From the NCBI RefSeq assembly GCF_000612625.1, contig NZ_CCAS010000002.1, forward strand, positions 62,001 through 126,000: a stretch of 64,000 bases of DNA, in the 5' to 3' direction. This document shows positions 18,243 to 27,296 of the stretch, piece after piece. Each line of letters opens with the position of its first letter. The stretch's first letter is position 1. The position numbers and the translations under genes were made by a program. Below the pieces are notes generated by a model that ran no database searches, was not told the DNA's origin, and saw only the letters and a program-made list of their open reading frames with translations. This DNA comes from Neobacillus jeddahensis. GTDB lineage: Bacteria; Bacillota; Bacilli; Bacillales; Cytobacillaceae.

Positions 18243-19409
18243 TTATGGATGTGCGATTTTTCCGTATTTTCCACCACCACCAGCTGCAAGATGAATCGTT
18301 CCTTCTCTTGCCTTCATGATGAACTCAGCAATTTTTACTGGGACAACTTCCTTTAATGCTTCAAATGAAACTTCATGCAAAATCGCCATTTCACTTCCGA
18401 AATGATTGACAAGTTTCTCAAGTATGCGTGGTCCTAAACCTGGAATAAATTCCAGCGGAACTTGATGAATATATGGCGGACGCCCCACTGGACTTAAATC
18501 TGAAGTCTTTAATTCAAGGATCCGGTCTGCCACTCCTTTAATGATCTTTTTATTCCCGCAAAGATTGCATAATTGATCATCGTTGTTTACAGGATTTAGA
18601 CATTCCGTACAAACTGTCTTATGATATTTACCTAATAGAGGATCGAGACCATAGTTAGCGATAATCTGGCGCCCCTCTTCACCTTTTAATGCTTTTTGCA
18701 ATTCCAAAAAGGTTGGTTCCTCCATGGCGATTACTTGATATTCACGGGCAATTTTGGCAAGTGAGTGTGCATCTGAGTTGGTGACAAATGTATAGTTATG
18801 TAACTCTTTTAATTGATCTGCCATGCTTGTATCTGAGCTTAGGCCTAATTCAATCCCATCAATTAATGCTGGGTCTAATACCTCTGTTAAAGACTTCTTA
18901 ACCCCTTTGCCATATAAACTTTTAAACGGTGTGAATACATGAGCAGGAATGAAAATGCCCCCTAATTCCTTCACCTTTTTTTGCAATACAAGACCAGATA
19001 CGTAAATCCTTTGCGAACTCAATTGGATATTTTTCAAATGACCTGACAGCCAGGAAGAAAACGTCCTCATAACAGAAAGATTCGGAAAATAACAAAGCAA
19101 ATGAATCGGGCCATGGCAATTCTCATCATAAATTTCTAATTCTGAACCAGGGATAACGGTCAAATCTCCAAATACTATACCGCCATTCGGATGTTCAACC
19201 ACTTCTCCACTCTGGATCAGACTTTCCATTTCGTCGATAACCTCTGGCGAGTGGCTATCGATAATCCCGACCATATTAAGACCTTTTTCATGTCTAGCAT
19301 GTTCAATGATATTCGTAAACGTCAGTGATTTTGCACCAGTGATTTTGACGGGTTTCCCTGTCCAAGTCCTGCCAATATGAATGTGCAAATCTACATAGAA
19401 CCGATTCAT
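18243..19409 (-). CDS. Endonuclease Q family protein (YqxK-type)
   Basis: EndoQ is a PHP-domain endonuclease known in archaea and some bacteria to nick DNA 5' of deaminated bases and abasic sites. The 388-residue protein begins FYVDLHIHIGRTW, the metal-binding PHP start, with HSPEVIDEME and NSDAHS further on. About residue 265-285 there is a CxxC...CxxC zinc finger (CTECLNPV, CNLCGNK). A helix-hairpin-helix-like LEFIPGLGPRILEKL is near the C-terminus. It overlaps nudF by 4 bases (ATGA), so the two are translationally coupled. The function in Bacillus is inferred from the family. Confidence 0.85.
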   Translation of the reverse strand: MNRFYVDLHIHIGRTWTGKPVKITGAKSLTFTNIIEHARHEKGLNMVGIIDSHSPEVIDEMESLIQSGEVVEHPNGGIVFGDLTVIPGSELEIYDENCHGPIHLLCYFPNLSVMRTFSSWLSGHLKNIQLSSQRIYVSGLVLQKKVKELGGIFIPAHVFTPFKSLYGKGVKKSLTEVLDPALIDGIELGLSSDTSMADQLKELHNYTFVTNSDAHSLAKIAREYQVIAMEEPTFLELQKALKGEEGRQIIANYGLDPLLGKYHKTVCTECLNPVNNDDQLCNLCGNKKIIKGVADRILELKTSDLSPVGRPPYIHQVPLEFIPGLGPRILEKLVNHFGSEMAILHEVSFEALKEVVPVKIAEFIMKAREGTIHLAAGGGGKYGKIAHP

Positions 19410-19960
19410 TTATGTTTCAACGCCTCTTGTAATTGTATATATTGAACAGCAAAAATAGTTTTTGCATCATAAATCTTTTGTTCAGAAATATATTGCTTTG
19501 CTTCATCGAGTGTAAGCTCTTCTAAATTTACAAATTCATCTTCGTCCAATGCTGCTGAATTTTCTTTTTTGGTTAACCCTTTTGCTAAAAATACATGGAC
19601 AATTTCATCTGCAAATCCCGGAGATGTATAAAAGGAGGTTACTAATTCAAGACTTTTGCATTCATAACCCGTTTCCTCTTCTAATTCCCTCAGGGCACAC
19701 GCAGCAGGTTCTTCCCCTTTTTCTAGTTTCCCCGCAGGAATCTCCACTATTGTTCTTTCTAGTGCTTTTCGATATTGTTCGACCATAACGATTTTATGAT
19801 CGTCGGTAATGGCTAAAATTGCGACAGCCCCAGGATGCTTAATAATTTCCCGTTTCGCTTGTTTTCCATTGGGGAGTTCTACATCCTGTAAATGAAGACT
19901 AATTACTTTTCCTGAAAATAATTCCTCGCTATGAATTGTTTTTTCTTCAAGGTTTGTCAT
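19406..19960 (-). CDS. nudF: ADP-ribose pyrophosphatase NudF
   Basis: NudF hydrolyses ADP-ribose to AMP and ribose 5-phosphate, clearing a reactive NAD breakdown product. The 184-residue protein carries the complete Nudix box GKLEKGEEPAACALRELEEE followed by TGYE, and the N-terminal HPGAVAI strand typical of the ADPRase class. The start is the ATG at 19960 with AGGAG 9 bases upstream; a TTG three codons earlier would crowd that site. It is transcribed divergently from mciZ, as in B. subtilis. Confidence 0.93.
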   Translation of the reverse strand: MTNLEEKTIHSEELFSGKVISLHLQDVELPNGKQAKREIIKHPGAVAILAITDDHKIVMVEQYRKALERTIVEIPAGKLEKGEEPAACALRELEEETGYECKSLELVTSFYTSPGFADEIVHVFLAKGLTKKENSAALDEDEFVNLEELTLDEAKQYISEQKIYDAKTIFAVQYIQLQEALKHK

Positions 19961-20034
19961 TCCTGTCAACTCCTGTTCTATTCCGTCAAGACCTTACGTA
20001 TCATTTTACCATACTTTGATTGGAGGGGTATGGG

Positions 20035-20166
20035 ATGAAGGTATCTGTACATGACAAAGGGATTATTCTTGTTGGTAAGGGCTGGGAAGTCGTTCAAAAA
20101 CTAAAGGAGTTTCACAAGGAATATAAAACCATAGCCGAATGGGTCCAGCACGTTTCACCAAAGTAG
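20035..20166 (+). CDS. mciZ: MciZ, mother-cell inhibitor of FtsZ
   Basis: MciZ is a tiny peptide that caps FtsZ filaments and blocks Z-ring formation in the mother cell during sporulation. The 43-residue product aligns with what I remember of B. subtilis MciZ (40 residues): MKV at the start, KGIILVGKGWE against KGVVLVGKAWE, KLKEF against KLKEY, and a Trp near the end. A TGGAGGGG site lies 8 bases before the ATG. Position between nudF and yqkF is the same as in B. subtilis. SigE control is expected; no clear promoter was seen. Confidence 0.88.
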   Translation: MKVSVHDKGIILVGKGWEVVQKLKEFHKEYKTIAEWVQHVSPK

Positions 20167-20230
20167 TGCCTCTTTAGTTGTAGTCTGCCCCTTTCTTTTA
20201 TAAAATTATAGAAAAAGATGGGGTGATGAT

Positions 20231-21142
20231 TTGAAAAAAAGAAAACTTGGTCATTCAGATTTATTTGTTTCTGAATTAGGTCTTGGCTGTATGTCCATTG
20301 GGACAGAGGAGAAAGTTGCAAGAAACATTATCGAAGCTGCTCTTGAGGAAGGGATTAATTATTTTGATACCGCGGATTTATATGATTTTGGCGAAAATGA
20401 AGCAATTGTTGGGAAGGCCATAAAGGATATCCGTGAACAGGTGATTATCGCGACAAAAGTTGGCAACCGCTGGGATTCTGAAAAAACGGGTTGGAGCTGG
20501 GATCCATCTAAGTCCTATATAAAAGAAGAAGTAAAAAATAGTTTAAAGAGACTTGGCACTGACTATATTGATCTCTATCAATTACATGGTGGAACCATAG
20601 AAGACCCAATTGAAGAGACGATAGAGGCATTTGAAGAATTGAAAGCAGAGGGATTTATTCGCTATTATGGCATCTCCTCTATTCGTCCAAATGTGATTAG
20701 AGAATACGTTGAAAAATCAAATATCGTGTCCGTGATGATGCAATACAGCCTATTAGACCGCAGACCTGAAGAAGAAGTATTACCACTGCTTCAAAAACAT
20801 GGGATTAGTGTTGTCACACGTGGTCCACTTGCGAAAGGACTTTTAAGTGATCGGTTATTAGAAAAGGCATCAGAAAAAGGCTATCTTGATTACACTTACG
20901 ACGAATTACATGCCATTTTACCATTATTAAAAGAAAAAGTAGCTACTTCCCGTTCGTTCACTGAAGTTGCTCTTCATTATAATCTGACAAACCCTGCTGT
21001 TGCATCTGTTGTTGCTGGAGCAAGCAGTCCAGAGCAAATTAGAAGGAATGCAAAAGCGGTCAAAAGCAAGCCGTTTACTGAATTGGAAATTTCTATGATT
21101 AAATCATTAACAAAGGCAAGTAATTATCAGGATCATAGATAA
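20231..21142 (+). CDS. yqkF: Aldo/keto reductase YqkF
   Basis: YqkF is an NADPH-dependent aldo/keto reductase of unknown natural substrate. The 303-residue protein has the AKR catalytic tetrad: Asp and Tyr in NYFDTADLYDFGENE, Lys in VIIATKVGN and His in YQLHGG. A C-terminal NADP-binding segment follows (VASVVAGASSPEQIRRN). The start is a TTG with GGGGTGAT immediately upstream. It follows mciZ after 64 bases and ends at a strong bidirectional hairpin. Confidence 0.9.
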   Translation: MKKRKLGHSDLFVSELGLGCMSIGTEEKVARNIIEAALEEGINYFDTADLYDFGENEAIVGKAIKDIREQVIIATKVGNRWDSEKTGWSWDPSKSYIKEEVKNSLKRLGTDYIDLYQLHGGTIEDPIEETIEAFEELKAEGFIRYYGISSIRPNVIREYVEKSNIVSVMMQYSLLDRRPEEEVLPLLQKHGISVVTRGPLAKGLLSDRLLEKASEKGYLDYTYDELHAILPLLKEKVATSRSFTEVALHYNLTNPAVASVVAGASSPEQIRRNAKAVKSKPFTELEISMIKSLTKASNYQDHR

Positions 21143-21166
21143 AAGGAGAGCAGCCGCTCTCCTTTT
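21141..21166. terminator. Bidirectional terminator between yqkF and yqkE
   Basis: A perfect 11-bp stem (AAAAGGAGAGC / GCTCTCCTTTT) with loop AGCC has A and T tracts on both strands. It lies between the convergent yqkF and yqkE. Confidence 0.9.
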
Positions 21167-21173
21167 TGAAAAT

Positions 21174-21428
21174 TTATTTAAACTCTTTCCAGTTCATCCC
21201 ACTCTCGTTTAATAGTTCTTCAAACGACTTGTTTTTTTCTTTCAGTTTGCGTTCGTCTCTTTTTCGTTGCTCTTCCGCCTCTTTTTTTCTTTCCTCTTCA
21301 ACCTTAAGCTGGTCCTGCTGTTCTTTTAGCTGTTTCATTAAGTCCGGATTAATCAAATCTTTAAGCGTAACCGCTGATTCCTCTTTTTTTGGTTTAGATT
21401 GATGGTTTTGTCTCTTTTGCTTTTTCAT
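21174..21428 (-). CDS. yqkE: DUF3886 family protein YqkE
   Basis: YqkE is a small, very charged protein of unknown function. The 84-residue product is rich in Lys, Glu and Gln and should form one long helix or coiled coil (about residues 30-70), ending in the conserved FEELLNESGMNWKEFK. The start at 21428 has ATGGAGGAG upstream; an ATG seven codons earlier overlaps that site. Position next to yqkF supports the name. Confidence 0.8.
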   Translation of the reverse strand: MKKQKRQNHQSKPKKEESAVTLKDLINPDLMKQLKEQQDQLKVEEERKKEAEEQRKRDERKLKEKNKSFEELLNESGMNWKEFK

Positions 21429-21488
21429 TCTAAACTCCTCCATGATCAAAATCTCTATTCTATTATACCATTACACTCTATGGAATGA

Positions 21489-21528
21489 TTAAAAAAAAGC
21501 AGGTCCCCTGCTGTTGATGGAACCTGCT
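21489..21528 (-). terminator. Terminator after scoB
   Basis: On the minus strand AGCAGGTTCC pairs with GGACCTGCT (one mismatch), followed by eight T residues. It ends the scoA-scoB operon. Confidence 0.8.
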
Positions 21529-21546
21529 CCCCTATTCATTTACTCA

Positions 21547-22215
21547 TTAATAAGCTTCCAATTTAACATGATCATCCACATGCAAGGTTGCTTCTGTCGA
21601 ACGTACCACTTCTTCGATCGTAAATCCTTTCGCTACTTCAACGAGTCTTAATCCAGAGTCAGTTACATCCATCACCGCACGCTCAGTGATAATCCGGTTT
21701 ACTACTCCTTTGCCGGTCAACGGCAACGTGCATTTTTTTAATATTTTCGATTCGCCTTTTTTATTTACATGCTCCATAATGATAATAATTTTCTGTGCGC
21801 CATGGACAAGATCCATTGCACCGCCCATCCCTTTAATCATCTTGCCTGGAATCATCCAATTAGCCAAGTCTCCTGTTTCCGATACCTCCATACCCCCGAG
21901 AATCGCAACGTTCACATGGCCTCCACGAATCATCGCAAACGATTCTGCACTATCGAAATAGGCTGCACCATTTATGGCTGTCACCGTTTCTTTTCCGGCA
22001 TTAATTAAATCGGGATCTACCTCTTCCTCCCCTGGATATGGCCCAATCCCTAGCAAACCATTTTCTGATTGCAAAACCACTTGTTTATGTTCAGTTATAT
22101 AATTGGCAACGAGGGTCGGCATGCCAATCCCTAAATTAACATAAAAGCCGTTCTCTATTTCCTTCTCTGCTCTGATTGCAATTCTTTCTCTGACAGTGGC
22201 TTTATCATTTGACAT
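21547..22215 (-). CDS. scoB: 3-oxoacid CoA-transferase subunit B
   Basis: ScoB is the beta subunit of succinyl-CoA:3-ketoacid CoA-transferase, which moves CoA from succinyl-CoA to acetoacetate. The 222-residue protein has the catalytic glutamate in [11 protein letters not shown] and a [15 protein letters not shown] segment typical of the B subunit. It lies 21 bases after scoA. Next to the divergent HMG-CoA lyase gene, the likely job is to activate acetoacetate from leucine degradation into acetoacetyl-CoA. Confidence 0.93.
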   Translation of the reverse strand: MSNDKATVRERIAIRAEKEIENGFYVNLGIGMPTLVANYITEHKQVVLQSENGLLGIGPYPGEEEVDPDLINAGKETVTAINGAAYFDSAESFAMIRGGHVNVAILGGMEVSETGDLANWMIPGKMIKGMGGAMDLVHGAQKIIIIMEHVNKKGESKILKKCTLPLTGKGVVNRIITERAVMDVTDSGLRLVEVAKGFTIEEVVRSTEATLHVDDHVKLEAY

Positions 22216-22236
22216 CGTATTTCTCCCTTCCCCACT

Positions 22237-22926
22237 CTATTTTTTTATCGTTAATCTTTCAATCCGTTTTTCCTGCACTCCTTCAATAATCGCCTGAACA
22301 TAAATACTTGGAGTATGGATACAATTAGCATCCAGTTCACCGATTTCATAAAGTGTTTCCACTTCGGCAATCGTCACCTTTCCTGCCGCTGCAATCATCG
22401 GATTGAAATTTCGCGCTGTTTTGTGATAAACAAGATTCCCCATCTTGTCGCCTTTCCATGCCCTAACTAGACTAAAATCGGCCGTCAATGCCTCTTCTAA
22501 AAGGTATTCTCTCCCATTGAACACTTTTATTTCTTTTCCTTCCGCTATAGGGGTCCCTACCCCGGCTGGAGTGTAAAAGGCTGGGATTCCAGCTCCACCA
22601 GCTCGGATCTTTTCCGCTAATGTACCTTGGGGGGTCAAATCCACTTCAAGCTCCCCTGTTAAAACCTGTCTCTCAAACTCTTTATTTTCCCCCACGTAGG
22701 AACCAATCATTTTTTTTATTTGTTTATTATTTAAGAGAAGACCTAAGCCCCACTCATCAATTCCACAGTTATTTGAAATAACGGTTAGATCCTTTACCCC
22801 TTTTTCTGCTAAGGCCAAAATCAAATTTTCAGGAATACCGCACAAACCGAATCCACCAACCATTAATGTTGCCCCGTCCTGAATCTCAGCTACGGCATCA
22901 TGGAAGGATGTACAGATCTTCTTCAT
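22237..22926 (-). CDS. scoA: 3-oxoacid CoA-transferase subunit A
   Basis: ScoA is the alpha subunit of the same CoA-transferase. The 229-residue protein has the CoA-binding signature [19 protein letters not shown] at residues 17-35, and [17 protein letters not shown] sequence near residue 150. It is first in scoA-scoB and faces the HMG-CoA lyase gene across a 169-base promoter region. The alternative annotation, acetate CoA-transferase, is less likely given the neighbours. Confidence 0.93.
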   Translation of the reverse strand: MKKICTSFHDAVAEIQDGATLMVGGFGLCGIPENLILALAEKGVKDLTVISNNCGIDEWGLGLLLNNKQIKKMIGSYVGENKEFERQVLTGELEVDLTPQGTLAEKIRAGGAGIPAFYTPAGVGTPIAEGKEIKVFNGREYLLEEALTADFSLVRAWKGDKMGNLVYHKTARNFNPMIAAAGKVTIAEVETLYEIGELDANCIHTPSIYVQAIIEGVQEKRIERLTIKK

Positions 22927-23039
22927 TTTTGCTCTCTCTCCCTCAATTTAAGTATTAGATTAATTCAACAACCTTTACCTTAACTATTTCTAAGTGTAAT
23001 ACTGGAATTCCTCTAATTTTGTCAAAATTTCATTTATTC

Positions 23040-23069
23040 TTGATTTTTAGAAATTAACACCACTACAAT
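23040..23069 (+). promoter_or_regulatory. SigA-type promoter of the HMG-CoA lyase gene
   Basis: TTGATT (23040-23045), 18 bases, then TACAAT (23064-23069), 27 bases before the ATG. It is a fair vegetative promoter in the sco/lyase divergent region. Confidence 0.45.
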
Positions 23070-23095
23070 GAAAGTATGAACAATGAAGGGGGAAA

Positions 23096-24001
23096 ATGAT
23101 GTTTAATTTACCTGAAAAAGTGACGATGATCGAGGTAGGTCCACGTGACGGGCTACAAAATGAGAAATTATTTGTCCCAACTGAAATAAAAAAGCAATTT
23201 ATTGTTGGCTTGAGAAATGCCGGACTTCAGGAAATGGAGCTGACTTCGTTCGTGTCACCGAAATGGGTGCCGCAAATGAGTGATGCGGCTGAAATTGTGG
23301 TCGATTGTCTTGACGGGAAGACTAGAAACATCGTCCTTGCCCCCAATAGAAAAGGGATTGATCGGCTCTATTCAAGCGATTGTCAGGCTGTTGCTGTCTT
23401 TGTAGGGGTCAGCAATAGCTTTAATATAAAAAATATCAACAAAACAACCTCAGATTGTTTGATGGAATTAAAGCCTCTCATCCGTGAACTAAAGGAAAAG
23501 AATTACTTTGTGCGTGCCTGTATTTCTACTGCCTTTTATTGTCCTTATGAAGGAAAAATAGTTGAAAGTGATACTATTAAACTTTGCCGTGAATTTGTAT
23601 TAATAGGGGTCGATGAATTAAGCGTTGCCGATACAATTGGGATGGCTGCCCCTACTGAAGCATTTTCCCTATTTACCAAATTAAAAGCCGAATTCCCTGA
23701 AACCATGTTAACAGCTCATTTTCATGACACACGCAAACTTGCCCTTGCGAATATTTTGGCTTCCCTGCAAGCTGGAATCGTGCGATTTGATACGTCTGCA
23801 GGCGGGCTTGGTGGCTGCCCATTTGCTCCTGGCGCAGCTGGGAATGCAGCAACAGAGGATGTCGTTTATATGTTTGAACGGATGGGAATTGATACCGGTG
23901 TGAATCTTGCTAAGCTGATGGATGCAATCGAAGTGGTTCGCCCTCATCTTTCAAGGCAAATTGAAACCGGTTATTATCGACTACATGCCCAAACCATTTA
24001 G
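23096..24001 (+). CDS. mvaB: Hydroxymethylglutaryl-CoA lyase
   Basis: HMG-CoA lyase splits 3-hydroxy-3-methylglutaryl-CoA into acetyl-CoA and acetoacetate, the last step of leucine catabolism. The 301-residue protein is a DRE-TIM barrel: VGPRDGLQNEK carries the Arg/Asp pair, LTAHFHDTR the metal histidines, and SAGGLGGCPFAPGAAGNAAT the flexible catalytic Cys loop. GGGGG lies 6-10 bases before the ATG. The divergent scoAB genes would use its product acetoacetate. B. subtilis YngG is the equivalent, but in a different locus. Confidence 0.94.
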   Translation: MMFNLPEKVTMIEVGPRDGLQNEKLFVPTEIKKQFIVGLRNAGLQEMELTSFVSPKWVPQMSDAAEIVVDCLDGKTRNIVLAPNRKGIDRLYSSDCQAVAVFVGVSNSFNIKNINKTTSDCLMELKPLIRELKEKNYFVRACISTAFYCPYEGKIVESDTIKLCREFVLIGVDELSVADTIGMAAPTEAFSLFTKLKAEFPETMLTAHFHDTRKLALANILASLQAGIVRFDTSAGGLGGCPFAPGAAGNAATEDVVYMFERMGIDTGVNLAKLMDAIEVVRPHLSRQIETGYYRLHAQTI

Positions 24002-24076
24002 TTTCGATTTCTAATGAATAATCGGTGTTCTTGTAAACCATCTTAATCATTGAGACCAGTTTGAAGGGAGACTAAG

Positions 24077-24220
24077 ATGATGAGTCAAAAACGTGATAGA
24101 GGTAATAGCCAAAGTGGAAAGAATTACGCAGACACTGCCGGTGGTGGCAAGCGGATGATTGCAGCCGAAGAAGTTGAAAAGGCTCTCCACCCCACCAAGC
24201 GGCAAAATGCAGAACAATAA
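24077..24220 (+). CDS. Unrecognised 47-residue hydrophilic protein
   Basis: A short frame starts MMSQKRDRGNSQSGKNYAD, continues with a Gly-Gly-Gly segment and AAEEVEKALHPTKR, and ends QNAEQ. GAAGGGAG lies about 7 bases before the first ATG, and a strong terminator follows 16 bases after the stop, which together mark a real single-gene unit. I do not recognise the family. Size and composition resemble small acid-soluble or spore-associated proteins, but that is only an impression. Confidence 0.7.
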   Translation: MMSQKRDRGNSQSGKNYADTAGGGKRMIAAEEVEKALHPTKRQNAEQ

Positions 24221-24235
24221 ATGATGACATTACTT

Positions 24236-24264
24236 AAAGCCGCTTCAGGGTGCTAGCGGCTTTT
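24236..24264 (+). terminator. Terminator after the 47-residue ORF
   Basis: A perfect 9-bp stem (AAAGCCGCT / AGCGGCTTT) with a 10-base loop is followed by T residues. Confidence 0.85.
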
Positions 24265-24352
24265 CTTGTGTTAAAATAAAATTTACCAATTTATCGGCAA
24301 AAGAACTTGTTTTACATATTTTATATCAACCACTACTTGGGGAGGTACCAAT

Positions 24353-25273
24353 ATGAAAAAAGCATTTCGAGCTTTGCTTGTATTCTTGTTTTTCTGGATA
24401 TCTCTTGGCCTTTATTTTACAAACCGGTTAATGTATATGAAAAAGAAGGATGAGGAATTAATTTTAAGACGGGAAAAGGAAGCAGGCAGGTATAATCCCG
24501 ATGAATTTGAATCTCTTCCAAAGCGGGAGGTGGATATTCCTTCTCCCTTTGGATACAAGATTAAAGGCCTTCTCGTTGAACCACACCAGACCAATCGCTA
24601 TATCATTATTGCTCATGGTGTTACGGAAACAAAAATTAATTCGATTAAATACGCGAACCTATTTTTAGAGCGGGGGTTTAATACATTCATTTATGATCAT
24701 CGCCGACACGGGGAATCTGGAGGAAAGACCACCAGCTTTGGTCATTATGAAAAATTCGATCTTAAAACAGTGGTTGATTGGCTAAAAAAAGAAAAAGGTC
24801 CGCAACTTGAACTTGGAATACACGGCGAATCAATGGGGGCTGCTACTATGCTTTTATACGCTGGGCTTCTTGAGGACGGTGCTGATTTTTATATTGCTGA
24901 CTGCCCCTTTTCGGATTTTAAGGAGCAGCTTGCTTACCTTATTAAAAAGGATTTCAAGCTCGTCCCTGGCCTCTTACTACCGATTGGGGATGCCCTTTTA
25001 CGCCTTCGCGACAAATATTCGATTCGAAATGTGTCTCCGATCTCAGTCATTGAAAATATTAAACATCCTGTACTGTTTATTCACAGCCAAAAGGATGATT
25101 TTATCCTTCCTACCATGACAAAGGATTTATTTGAGCAAAAAAAAGGTCCTAAAATGCTCTATTTGGCGGCTAATGGTCGGCATGCCCAGTCCTTTAATGA
25201 AAACCGGGCTGATTATGAACGCGTGGTCGATGAATTTTTGCAGAAATATGTTAATCAGGCCCTGCTTAGTTAA
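24353..25273 (+). CDS. yqkD: Membrane-anchored alpha/beta hydrolase YqkD
   Basis: YqkD is a hydrolase of unknown substrate. The 306-residue protein begins with one membrane helix (ALLVFLFFWISLGLYF), so the catalytic domain is probably held at the membrane. The oxyanion region is IIAHGVTETK, the nucleophile elbow is GIHGESMGA (about Ser163), and the acid and base lie in HSQKDDFI and NGRHAQSF. YDHRRHGESGGKTTS matches B. subtilis YqkD closely. GGGGAGG lies upstream. It is convergent with yqkB. Confidence 0.88.
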   Translation: MKKAFRALLVFLFFWISLGLYFTNRLMYMKKKDEELILRREKEAGRYNPDEFESLPKREVDIPSPFGYKIKGLLVEPHQTNRYIIIAHGVTETKINSIKYANLFLERGFNTFIYDHRRHGESGGKTTSFGHYEKFDLKTVVDWLKKEKGPQLELGIHGESMGAATMLLYAGLLEDGADFYIADCPFSDFKEQLAYLIKKDFKLVPGLLLPIGDALLRLRDKYSIRNVSPISVIENIKHPVLFIHSQKDDFILPTMTKDLFEQKKGPKMLYLAANGRHAQSFNENRADYERVVDEFLQKYVNQALLS

Positions 25274-25296
25274 GTAAAGTACGCGCCACTTTTTCA

Positions 25297-25340
25297 CTTA
25301 AACAAAAAACAGACTTGAATCAGTCTGTTTTTTGTTTAAG
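25297..25340. terminator. Bidirectional terminator between yqkD and yqkB
   Basis: Perfect 19-bp arms beginning CTTAAACAAAAAACAGACT, with loop TGAATC, are A/T-rich at the base. One arm includes the yqkB stop codon and last codons, so yqkB's C-terminus is constrained by the hairpin. Confidence 0.9.
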
Positions 25341-25652
25341 GATAAGACTCATCTGTCCGTTTAACATTTGCTGTGGACTTTTTAATTGAAACCAATTGGT
25401 TGCTTGTGAAAAATCAATTTTCATTTGCTCATCGAAAAAAACCAATTTTGATTTTTCTAAATAAACCGGTCTTTCATTCGTTTGAATCTCTACATCCATA
25501 TGATCCAACTCTGACACAAACCACAGGGCTACTACTCCGTTGACAGCACAACCGCACCCATCGGTATCATATTTCAGTTTTAAAAAACCTTCTCGTCCTT
25601 CTATTCGCTCATTTATTTTATTAGCGGCTGCTTCCGTAATGTGTATTTCCAT
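25320..25652 (-). CDS. yqkB: HesB-like iron-sulfur biosynthesis family protein YqkB
   Basis: YqkB belongs to the HesB/IscA-like fold but its role is not established. The 110-residue protein has KLKYDTDGCGCAVNGVVALWF at about residues 25-45, where the CGC pair could bind an Fe-S cluster or metal, and the typical VYLEKSKLVFFDEQMKIDF. It lies between the convergent yqkD and the znu genes. The sequence resembles B. subtilis YqkB throughout as I recall it. Iron-sulfur function is inferred from the fold only. Confidence 0.85.
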   Translation of the reverse strand: MEIHITEAAANKINERIEGREGFLKLKYDTDGCGCAVNGVVALWFVSELDHMDVEIQTNERPVYLEKSKLVFFDEQMKIDFSQATNWFQLKSPQQMLNGQMSLILKQKTD

Positions 25653-25695
25653 GTTTAAAGCTCCCCTCTTCTTTCATATGATGATTGTATCATAG

Positions 25696-26580
25696 TTATC
25701 GAGAGAGACTATTGTCAACAGATCTTTTTTCCGTAACACGAATAATTTTTCTATTCCTATTTTTTAGATTTCTAGTAAAATACAGAACCAGTTTTTGTAC
25801 AAATAAGCCTACTAATAAAACAATGATTAAGAACAAGGTTATTGTCGCTCCTGGCGGAGTTCCTAATTCATACGAAGAAAAAAGGCCGGCAAAGATACTG
25901 ACAATGGATGTTAGCATTGCCGTAACAATCACCATCTTAAAGCCCTTTGCAATTCTTATTCCAAAGGCTGCTGGTAAAACGAGGAGCGCAGAAACAAGCA
26001 ATACGCCAATCATTGAAATGATCACAGAAATAGCCAAACCAGTTAAGATACTAAAGGAAATGGAAAGCAAATGAATATTAACACCAGCGGTATAAGCTGT
26101 ATCCTCATCAAATGTCATTAAATACAATGGTCTTTTAAGTATTAGAAAGTAAAGGAAAATGAGTGCTGAAACCACGAATAATAAATATAACTGTAGTGTG
26201 CTTATCGTAACTAGTGAACCAAATAAGTATTGCTCCATACTTGTTGAGGTGCCGCCACTAATACTCATCAGGACTAATGCGAAAGAAAGGCCCGCCGCCA
26301 TGAGGATCGCAATTGAGACTTCAGAATAGGTTTTATATGCCCGACGCATAAAATCTATGCCAATTGCACCTATTATTACAACTAGTATACTAGATAGTTG
26401 AATATTCACATGTATGAAGAAACCGATTGCCACTCCGGAAAGTGAAATATGTGATAGTGTATCTGCCATGAGTGCCTGACGTCTTAATATCAAAAATACT
26501 CCCAATAAAGGAGCAATTAATGCGATGACTCCCCCGGCCCAAAATGCCCGTTGCATGAATTCAAGATTAAACATTTCCAT
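25696..26580 (-). CDS. znuB: Zinc ABC transporter permease ZnuB
   Basis: ZnuB (AdcB) is the membrane component of the high-affinity zinc importer. The 294-residue protein belongs to the ABC-3 family with about seven to eight hydrophobic helices. The segment [21 protein letters not shown] near residue 32 is the diagnostic ATPase-coupling region, and the protein ends in a basic tail. Its ATG has AGGAAGG upstream and lies inside the 3' end of znuC, overlapping by 64 bases. It is the last gene of znuA-znuC-znuB. Confidence 0.92.
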   Translation of the reverse strand: MEMFNLEFMQRAFWAGGVIALIAPLLGVFLILRRQALMADTLSHISLSGVAIGFFIHVNIQLSSILVVIIGAIGIDFMRRAYKTYSEVSIAILMAAGLSFALVLMSISGGTSTSMEQYLFGSLVTISTLQLYLLFVVSALIFLYFLILKRPLYLMTFDEDTAYTAGVNIHLLSISFSILTGLAISVIISMIGVLLVSALLVLPAAFGIRIAKGFKMVIVTAMLTSIVSIFAGLFSSYELGTPPGATITLFLIIVLLVGLFVQKLVLYFTRNLKNRNRKIIRVTEKRSVDNSLSR

Positions 26581-27233
26581 CCTTCCTGTTCCCTCCTTTC
26601 TAATTGAATTAATTTTGTTAAATAGGGTTCTGCTTCATCTTGGTTATGGGTAATCATGATTACTGTTCTTTCATGCTCCTCTACTTGATGTGCCAAAAAT
26701 TCATAGAACTCTTTTCGACTTTCAGTATCCATTCCAGTTGTTGGCTCATCTAATACAAGTAAGTCGGGGTCAGATGCCAGAACTCGGGCAATACAGATTT
26801 TTTGTTTTTGCCCACCGGATAATGCCCCTATTTTATGATGACGAAATTCCCACATTCCGACCATCTTTAGTGCTCGTTCCATCATAGTCAAATCATAACT
26901 ATCTAACCGCTTAAACCATTTCCCCCTTTTATATCTTCCTGACCTTACCAATTCCATTACTGTACTTGGAAACCCCGCATTAAAAGAGGCGATTTGTTGG
27001 GGGACATAGCCAATCGTTAGTCTTTCTCCATGTAGATTTTTCTTACTCCGCCATACAGTCCCTTCCCATGGTTTGAGTAATCCGAGCATCAGTTTAATCA
27101 TCGTAGATTTAGATGCGCCATTTGGTCCAGTAATACCGACAAACTCTCCACTTTCGATGTCAAATGAAACATCATTTAGGGCTGGTACATGTGAATATCC
27201 AAAGATAACATTTTTTAGAGAAACTAGGAGCAT
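26517..27233 (-). CDS. znuC: Zinc ABC transporter ATP-binding protein ZnuC
   Basis: ZnuC (AdcC) powers zinc import through ZnuB. The 238-residue protein has Q loop [10 protein letters not shown], signature [16 protein letters not shown], Walker [13 protein letters not shown] and the H loop MITHNQ. The Walker A reads GPNGASKST, with Ser in place of the usual Gly before the Lys; I remember the same change in B. subtilis ZnuC, so it is probably a family trait. The C-terminus overlaps znuB by 64 bases. A partial hairpin separates it from znuA. Confidence 0.92.
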   Translation of the reverse strand: MLLVSLKNVIFGYSHVPALNDVSFDIESGEFVGITGPNGASKSTMIKLMLGLLKPWEGTVWRSKKNLHGERLTIGYVPQQIASFNAGFPSTVMELVRSGRYKRGKWFKRLDSYDLTMMERALKMVGMWEFRHHKIGALSGGQKQKICIARVLASDPDLLVLDEPTTGMDTESRKEFYEFLAHQVEEHERTVIMITHNQDEAEPYLTKLIQLERREQEGWKCLILNSCNGHFGPGESSH

Positions 27234-27296
27234 ATAAACACCTTCCTTTTTAATAGATTTTAGTGAATGTCACTTTTATTTTCTTTATCAAAATGT

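Noticed and set aside
20010-20017. CATACTTT as a SigE -10 for mciZ
   Set aside because: It would start transcription inside the ribosome site of mciZ, so it cannot be the promoter.
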